A stretch of DNA of 64,000 bases from the NCBI RefSeq assembly GCF_001708445.1, contig NZ_CP015637.1:2605001-2669000 (forward strand). The letters run 5' to 3'. Source of the DNA: Pseudomonas fluorescens (GTDB taxonomy: Bacteria; Pseudomonadota; Gammaproteobacteria; Pseudomonadales; Pseudomonadaceae). The notes below the pieces were generated by a model. That model searched no databases and was not told the origin of the DNA. It saw nothing but the letters and a program-made list of their open reading frames with translations. A program made the position numbers and the translations under genes. This document shows, in pieces, positions 59,296 to 64,000 of the stretch. Each line of letters opens with the position of its first letter. The first letter of the stretch is position 1.

Positions 59296-60705
59296 TCAGA
59301 ATGACCTTACGATCCGGCCCAACGTCTCCATCGCCTTTTCCGACGCCTCGGTCCATGGGCTGCCATAGTTCAAGCGAATGCAATTGCGGAAACGCTGGGT
59401 TGCCGAGAAAATCGGTCCCGGCGCAATGCTGATGCCCTGGGCCAAAGCCATCTGGAACAATTTCAACGAGTCTGTCTGCTCTGGCAGTTCCAACCACAGG
59501 AAGTAGCCGCCGGCCGGCTGGCTGACCCGTGTCTGCGCCGGAAAGTAGCGTGCAATGGCGGCAAGCATGGCGCTTTGCTGTTCTTCCAGGGCATAACGCA
59601 ATTTGCGCAGGTGCCGATCATAGCCGCCGTGTTGCAGGTAGTCGGCGATGGCTGCCTGGGCCGGCATCGACGGGCAGAGCGAGGTCATCAGCTTCAAGCG
59701 CTCGACCTTCTGCGCATAACGCCCGGCCGCGACCCAACCAACCCGGTAACCCGGGGCCAGGCTCTTGGCGAATGAACCGCAGTGCATCACCAGGCCCTCG
59801 GTGTCGAAGGCCTTGGCCGGTTTCGGTGCCTGTTGCCCGTAGTACAGCTCGGCGTAGACGTCGTCTTCGATCAGCGGCACCTGGTGACGGCGCAACAGCT
59901 CCACCAGTTCCTGTTTCTTCGACTCTGGCAGTGTGGCGCCCATGGGGTTCTGGAAGCTGGTCATGGTCCAGCAGGCCTTGATCGGGTAGCGCTCAAGGCT
60001 TTGCGACAACGCGTTAAGGTCAATGCCATCGCGTGGATGCACCGGGATCTCCACCGCCTTGAGCTTCAGGCGTTCCAGCACCTGCAGGCAGGCATAGAAC
60101 GCGGGGGCTTCAATGGCCACCAGGTCACCCGGCTCGGTGACGGCCTGCAGGCACAGGTTCAGGGCCTCCAGCGCCCCGTTGGTGATCAGCAGTTCTTCCA
60201 TGGGCAGCATCAGCCCGCCGACCATGTAGCGCAGGGCAATCTGGCGTCGCAATTGCGGGTTGCCCGGCGACATGTCGGTGACCACCAGGCGCGGGTCCAT
60301 CTCACGGCTGGCGCTGGCCAGGGAGCGGGCCAGGCGTGGCAGCGGGAACAGCATCGGGCTGGGGAAGGCCGAGCCGAAGGGTACGGTGTTCGGGTCCTTG
60401 ATGGAGTCGAGTACCGAGAACACCAGTTCGCTCACATCGACCTCGGTGGACTCGTGGACCTGCTCGCTCACCACCGGCTCGGAAAACGGGCTGGGTGCAT
60501 GGGTATTGACGAAGTAGCCGGAGCGCGGACGCGCACGGATCAGGCCCCGGCGCTCCAGCAGGTAGTAGGCCTGGAAGACGGTGGATGGGCTGACGCCGTA
60601 GGTCTGGCTGGCATAGCGCACCGAGGGCACCCGTTGGCCGGGGCCGAGGACGCCGGAGCGGATCAGTTCGGCAATGTCGTCGGCGAATTTTTCGTAGCGT
60701 TTCAT
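59296..60705 (-). CDS. MocR-type transcriptional regulator (GntR HTH plus aminotransferase domain)
   Basis: A 469-residue fusion. The N-terminal winged helix (residues 1-75) contains GVLGPGQRVPSVRYASQTYGVSPSTVFQAYY (seen as GPGQRVPSVRYAS and GVSPSTVFQAYYLLE). The aminotransferase-like domain has the PLP lysine in GSFAKSLAPGYRVGW and the aspartate/tyrosine region LIEDDVYAELYYG. MocR proteins regulate vitamin or amino acid genes, often a divergent neighbour. Here the divergent partner is separated only by a REPIN from ccoG, and the target is unclear. The ATG at 60705 is used; the longer frame to 60810 runs into the REPIN. Confidence 0.92.
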   Translation of the reverse strand: MKRYEKFADDIAELIRSGVLGPGQRVPSVRYASQTYGVSPSTVFQAYYLLERRGLIRARPRSGYFVNTHAPSPFSEPVVSEQVHESTEVDVSELVFSVLDSIKDPNTVPFGSAFPSPMLFPLPRLARSLASASREMDPRLVVTDMSPGNPQLRRQIALRYMVGGLMLPMEELLITNGALEALNLCLQAVTEPGDLVAIEAPAFYACLQVLERLKLKAVEIPVHPRDGIDLNALSQSLERYPIKACWTMTSFQNPMGATLPESKKQELVELLRRHQVPLIEDDVYAELYYGQQAPKPAKAFDTEGLVMHCGSFAKSLAPGYRVGWVAAGRYAQKVERLKLMTSLCPSMPAQAAIADYLQHGGYDRHLRKLRYALEEQQSAMLAAIARYFPAQTRVSQPAGGYFLWLELPEQTDSLKLFQMALAQGISIAPGPIFSATQRFRNCIRLNYGSPWTEASEKAMETLGRIVRSF

Positions 60706-60777
60706 TTTGGCCTTAAACACGTGTTTTATATGAGTGGAGATCCGATTGGGGGAGCCCTGATGCCGTACATCGCCTTC

Positions 60778-60877
60778 TGTAGGAGCGAGCTCGCTCGCGA
60801 AAAACGTCAACGATAACGCGTGCTTCCTGAATCAACGCGGCGCCTTTGAGTTCTTCGCGAGCAAGCTCGCTCCTACA
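60778..60877. repeat. REPIN-like element, class B
   Basis: Arms TGTAGGAGCGAGC...GCGAA (60778-60801) and the inverse (60854-60877) match except for one central base (CTCGC for TTGC). It lies between the MocR-type gene and the end of ccoG, both on the minus strand. Confidence 0.87.
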
Positions 60878-60917
60878 AAAAAGCCCACCTCCCACATTCA
60901 TTCTCGGTACCGAGGTC

Positions 60918-62339
60918 TCAGCGGTTGAGCGGCGCCACGAAGCGGCTATCGGCCGCACTGTAGATCCAGGGTTCATCCACATCCGACACCTTGAACCGCA
61001 ACGTCTGCGAACTGCTCGCCGGCTTGTCGGCCAGCAATGCCACCGATACCGGCACATCGCTGATTTCCCCGGGTGCCAGGCTGATCTCGGTCTTGCCCTG
61101 CAGTTGGAAGCCCTCGGCGTCCACCAGCTCCAGGCGGTAATCCTGGCGTTGCTGCGTCTTGTTGATGACCTTGAGGCTGTAGATGTTTTCGATCAAGCCC
61201 TGGGCGTTCTCGCGGAACATGCCGCGGTCCTTGGTAACGTCCAGCGACACCATCGGCCGTTGCACCAACGCCACCACCAGCGCCGCGATCATCACCAGCA
61301 GCACGGCACTGTAGCCGATCAGGCGCGGCCGCAGCAGGTGAGTCTTGCCACCTTGCAGTTGATGTTCGGAGGTGTAGCTCACCAGGCCACGGGCATAGCC
61401 CATTTTGTCCATGATCGAATCGCAGGCGTCGATGCACGCCGCGCAGCCGATGCACTCCATTTGCAGGCCGTCGCGGATATCGATGCCGGTGGGGCAGACC
61501 TGCACGCACAACTGGCAGTCGATACAGTCGCCCAGGCCGACATCCGCCGGTTTCACCTCGCGTTTGCGTGGGCCACGGCTTTCGCCACGGGCCACATCAT
61601 AGGAGATGGTCAGGGTGTCTTTGTCGAACATCACGCTCTGGAACCGGGCGTAGGGGCACATGTGCATGCACACGGCTTCGCGCAGCCAGCCGGCATTGAT
61701 GTAGGTGGCTGCGGTGAAAAACAGGACCCAGAACAGGCTCACGCCCCCCATCTGCCAGGTCAGCAGTTCGGTGGCCAGCGGGCGAATGGGGGTGAAGTAG
61801 CCGACAAAAGTCAGCCCGGTCAGCACACTGATGCCCAGCCACAAGGTATGTTTGGCCGAGCGCCGCGCCAGTTTATTCAGGCTCCAGGGGGCCGCTTGCA
61901 GCTTGATGCGTTGGTTGCGTTCGCCTTCGGTGATTTTTTCGCACCACATGAACAACCAGGTAAAGGAGCTTTGCGGGCAGGTGTAGCCGCACCATACGCG
62001 GCCGGCAAACACAGTGATCGCAAACAGGCCGAAGGCGCAGTTGATCAGCAGCGCGGACAGCAGGATGAAGTCCTGGGGCCAGAAGGTCGCGCCAAAGATA
62101 TGGAATTTGCTTTCAGCCAGGTCCCACAGCACGGCCTGGCGACCGCCCCAGTTCAGCCACACGGTGCCGAAGAAGGCCAGGAACAGAAAGCCTGCACCGC
62201 TCACGCGCAAGGTACGAAACAGGCCGGTAAAGCTGCGGGTGTGAATCAGGTTGTCGCTGGATGCGGCCTTCACCTTCTTTGGGTGCGCAGGTGCATGGGG
62301 TTCCACGGTTCGGACGGGGATTATTTCGCTCATGGTCAT
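60918..62339 (-). CDS. ccoG: Cytochrome c oxidase accessory protein CcoG
   Basis: A membrane Fe-S protein of 473 residues for assembly of cbb3-type oxidase, thought to reduce copper during CuB delivery. Several transmembrane helices contain CGYTCPQSSFTWLFMWCE and CMHMCPYARFQ. Two ferredoxin-type clusters follow: CIDCQLCVQVCP (near 270-281) and CIGCAACIDACD (near 293-304). The C-terminus is an Ig-like periplasmic domain. I prefer the ATG at 62339 after GGAGG; MSEII at 62333 is close by. ccoNOPQ is not in the window. Confidence 0.95.
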   Translation of the reverse strand: MTMSEIIPVRTVEPHAPAHPKKVKAASSDNLIHTRSFTGLFRTLRVSGAGFLFLAFFGTVWLNWGGRQAVLWDLAESKFHIFGATFWPQDFILLSALLINCAFGLFAITVFAGRVWCGYTCPQSSFTWLFMWCEKITEGERNQRIKLQAAPWSLNKLARRSAKHTLWLGISVLTGLTFVGYFTPIRPLATELLTWQMGGVSLFWVLFFTAATYINAGWLREAVCMHMCPYARFQSVMFDKDTLTISYDVARGESRGPRKREVKPADVGLGDCIDCQLCVQVCPTGIDIRDGLQMECIGCAACIDACDSIMDKMGYARGLVSYTSEHQLQGGKTHLLRPRLIGYSAVLLVMIAALVVALVQRPMVSLDVTKDRGMFRENAQGLIENIYSLKVINKTQQRQDYRLELVDAEGFQLQGKTEISLAPGEISDVPVSVALLADKPASSSQTLRFKVSDVDEPWIYSAADSRFVAPLNR

Positions 62340-62517
62340 TCGCTCATCAGCCTCCATCAGGCGGATGAACTATGCCCGTCGCTCTGTTTGCATAACAGAC
62401 TCAGGTATGGCGATAAAAAGCGGATCAGATGCGTTGGTGTCCAAGCGCTGCGACAATGTGCTGCACCCCGTGGCGCCTGGGGTGCAGGCTTGATTTGGCG
62501 ATGCTGACGCAGATCAA

Positions 62518-62757
62518 TTAAATCAGCGAACCAGGCTCTTCGGCCTTGACGTGGTTGCGTGCATCCGTTGCACCCTCGACCGTCAGGGCGTCGGCCTCGG
62601 CTTCGGTGATATAGATCCGCTGGCCGGCCAGGTCCACGTAAGACATGGCTTTGTCGTTGTCGGTGAGGACCTTGACTCGGGTAGCCGGCACGCTTTGTTC
62701 CTGGCCGTTTTCATCGAGCATGAAATAGCACAGATGGTTTTCGATACGTACGGTCAT
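62518..62757 (-). CDS. DUF3203 family small protein
   Basis: A 79-residue soluble protein starting MTVRIENHLCYFMLD with YITEAEADALTVEGA near the end, which I recognise as the Pseudomonas DUF3203 family. No function is known. The ATG at 62757 follows an AGGGAGA ribosome binding site; the in-frame ATG at 62775 would add six residues. Confidence 0.8.
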   Translation of the reverse strand: MTVRIENHLCYFMLDENGQEQSVPATRVKVLTDNDKAMSYVDLAGQRIYITEAEADALTVEGATDARNHVKAEEPGSLI

Positions 62758-62877
62758 GCTGATCTCCCTTTTCATAGGCTATGAAGGTTAGGGGCATGCC
62801 ATCGGCGGTGGTTCCAGGCAACTGACTGGCGGTCGCTGCGGTCCATGCTTTATCGACCCCTATACAGGACAGTTTCC

Positions 62878-63375
62878 ATGGACGCTTGGTGGCACGAAGT
62901 CTGGCAAACCCTGCAAGCCGAATTCGCCGATATTACCGATGCGAAGCAACTCACCCAGATCACCGTACGCTTGTTGATCGCCGCGCTCCTGGGCGGGATC
63001 CTCGGTTTTGAACGTGAGCACAAGGGCAAGGCGGCCGGGGTGCGTACGCACATGCTGGTGGCCCTGGGCGCCGCGCTGTTCGTGTTGGTGCCACAGATGT
63101 CCGGCAACCAGGCGGATGCCATGAGCCGGGTGGTGCAGGGTGTGATTGCCGGGATTGGGTTCCTGGGGGCGGGCACTATCCTCAAAGGCAAGGAGGACGA
63201 GGAGGGCCAGCACGTCAAGGGCCTGACCACCGCCGCCGGGTTGTGGATGACCGCCGCCATTGGGGTGGCGGCGGGGATGGGGCGCGAGTCGACGGCGGTG
63301 CTCAGTACGTTACTGGCCCTGGCGGTGTTCAGCGTGATGCCGAGGATCGTCAAGGTCTTTGAGAAGGATCAATGA
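62878..63375 (+). CDS. MgtC/SapB family membrane protein
   Basis: A 165-residue inner-membrane protein with four hydrophobic segments. Conserved blocks are LLGGILGFEREHKGKAAGVRTHMLVALGAALF (seen as GFEREHKGKAAGVRTHMLVALG) and GVIAGIGFLGAGTILKG, then GLTTAAGLWMTAAIGVAAGMG. In pathogens MgtC-type proteins are linked to magnesium limitation and intracellular survival. This short form lacks the C-terminal cytoplasmic domain of Salmonella MgtC, so it is of the SapB class. The ATG at 62878 follows AGGA. Confidence 0.9.
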   Translation: MDAWWHEVWQTLQAEFADITDAKQLTQITVRLLIAALLGGILGFEREHKGKAAGVRTHMLVALGAALFVLVPQMSGNQADAMSRVVQGVIAGIGFLGAGTILKGKEDEEGQHVKGLTTAAGLWMTAAIGVAAGMGRESTAVLSTLLALAVFSVMPRIVKVFEKDQ

Positions 63376-63382
63376 CCACCGC

Positions 63383-64000
63383 TCAGCTCAACAGGTCGGT
63401 TTCCTTCAATTGCCCAAATATCTTTGCGACAAACGCTGGCTCCGACGGGTTACCTGAAATCACGAGAACGCTCGTGTTGGTGGTGGGGGAGTACTTCAGC
63501 TGCATTTCCCCACTGGCCCCGGATAGTTGGTGGACCCATTGCAATGGTTTATTGAGTTGTCTGCGAATACCTGAAACATCCAGTTTGTCTTGACCGTGCA
63601 CGAAATCCCGGACTTCGCTGGGGGCGTCGAGGGAAGACTCCTGGATGCTGGTGTAACGGTAGATATTCGGCCGAACCGTGCACGGTTTGTGGGGTGTGTC
63701 AGTGGGTATGCGATTCTCCAGATCAGTGGGGTGTGGGAACTTCAACGACCCGATTGCTTTTCTCACCAGCGCGGAAATGGAACACAGGGACGTCGCCCTG
63801 GCATTTGCTTGAGCAAGGTTGTCCTGGATATCCAGCAAAGGCTCGTGCTTTTTACTGGCAAAGCGGCGCACGAGATCAAATCGGCTTTCAAGCGGGGCGG
63901 TCATTAATCTGTACTTCAGGTCGAACAGGGCCGACTCGACATGGTTCCGATAGCTGTCGACCTGCTCAGCCTCGAAGGGAGACAGGACAGTGTCGATCGC
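63383..64000 (-). CDS. C-terminal part of an unidentified protein (runs off the right edge)
   Basis: The frame is open from the window edge to the stop at 63383, giving at least 205 residues. An internal ATG at 63904 exists, but the upstream in-frame sequence (FEAEQVDSYRNHVESALFDL) looks protein-like, so the true start is outside. The visible part is hydrophilic, with KKHEPLLDIQDNLAQANARAT and a tail containing VLVISGNPSEPAFVAKIFG. I do not recognise the family. Base composition is less GC-rich than in the neighbours, so it is possibly accessory. Confidence 0.6.
   Translation of the reverse strand, partial: AIDTVLSPFEAEQVDSYRNHVESALFDLKYRLMTAPLESRFDLVRRFASKKHEPLLDIQDNLAQANARATSLCSISALVRKAIGSLKFPHPTDLENRIPTDTPHKPCTVRPNIYRYTSIQESSLDAPSEVRDFVHGQDKLDVSGIRRQLNKPLQWVHQLSGASGEMQLKYSPTTNTSVLVISGNPSEPAFVAKIFGQLKETDLLS

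Overview
The window is chromosomal DNA of a Pseudomonas, almost certainly from the P. fluorescens group. Supporting evidence is the GC-rich coding, a complete mtlEFGKDYZ mannitol/polyol cluster with its AraC-type regulator, small Pseudomonas-restricted families (DUF1652, DUF2790, DUF3203), and three classes of paired REP (REPIN-like) elements. Most of the window is conserved core genome. The accessory parts are a giant toxin-like gene, a low-GC acetyltransferase and an unidentified partial gene at the right edge. No rRNA, tRNA, CRISPR array, phage or insertion sequence was seen.

Left part (1-17 kb): metH (B12-dependent methionine synthase), cti (cis/trans fatty acid isomerase) and nfuA (Fe-S carrier), then a cobalamin locus. 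Two cobalamin riboswitches lie back to back. The minus-strand one precedes cbtB-cbtA-cobE-cobM (cobalt uptake and corrin ring steps). The plus-strand one precedes cobW-cobN, followed by a ChlI-type ATPase and a VWA protein (cobalt chelation). metH uses the cofactor this locus helps make.

Middle (17-28 kb): housekeeping genes. These are a DUF1853 protein, a tightly overlapping run nadK / phosphoesterase / rhomboid protease / YeaC / DUF2797, then pepN, a ParD-like protein overlapping a methionine aminopeptidase, an ACT-less threonine dehydratase preceded by what looks like a classical ribosome-mediated attenuator, and small DUF1652 and DUF2790 proteins.

28-44 kb: the mannitol cluster on the minus strand, mtlR - [giant toxin-like gene] - mtlE-F-G-K-D-Y-Z. 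The 2134-residue protein lies between the regulator and the transport operon. It has three divergent internal repeats, a hydrophobic central stretch and a C-terminal Cys-His-Asp papain/deamidase-like module. REPIN elements occupy the mtlE-mtlF and mtlD-mtlY gaps.

Right part (44-64 kb): a GNAT acetyltransferase, a glycosyltransferase, tpx, an RND efflux operon (MdtABC/MuxABC type plus an outer-membrane lipoprotein), a MHYT-GGDEF-EAL c-di-GMP enzyme, an SDR oxidoreductase, a MocR-type regulator, ccoG, DUF3203, an MgtC/SapB protein and a partial gene running off the end. In the efflux outer-membrane gene a REPIN sits inside the coding sequence, in frame, and appears to supply a Shine-Dalgarno sequence, a TTG start and the basic n-region of the signal peptide.

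The observations most worth checking are the toxin gene in the mtl locus, the threonine dehydratase attenuator, the REPIN inside the efflux gene and the divergent riboswitch pair. All functions come from reading the translations and recalling the families. No database search was run.
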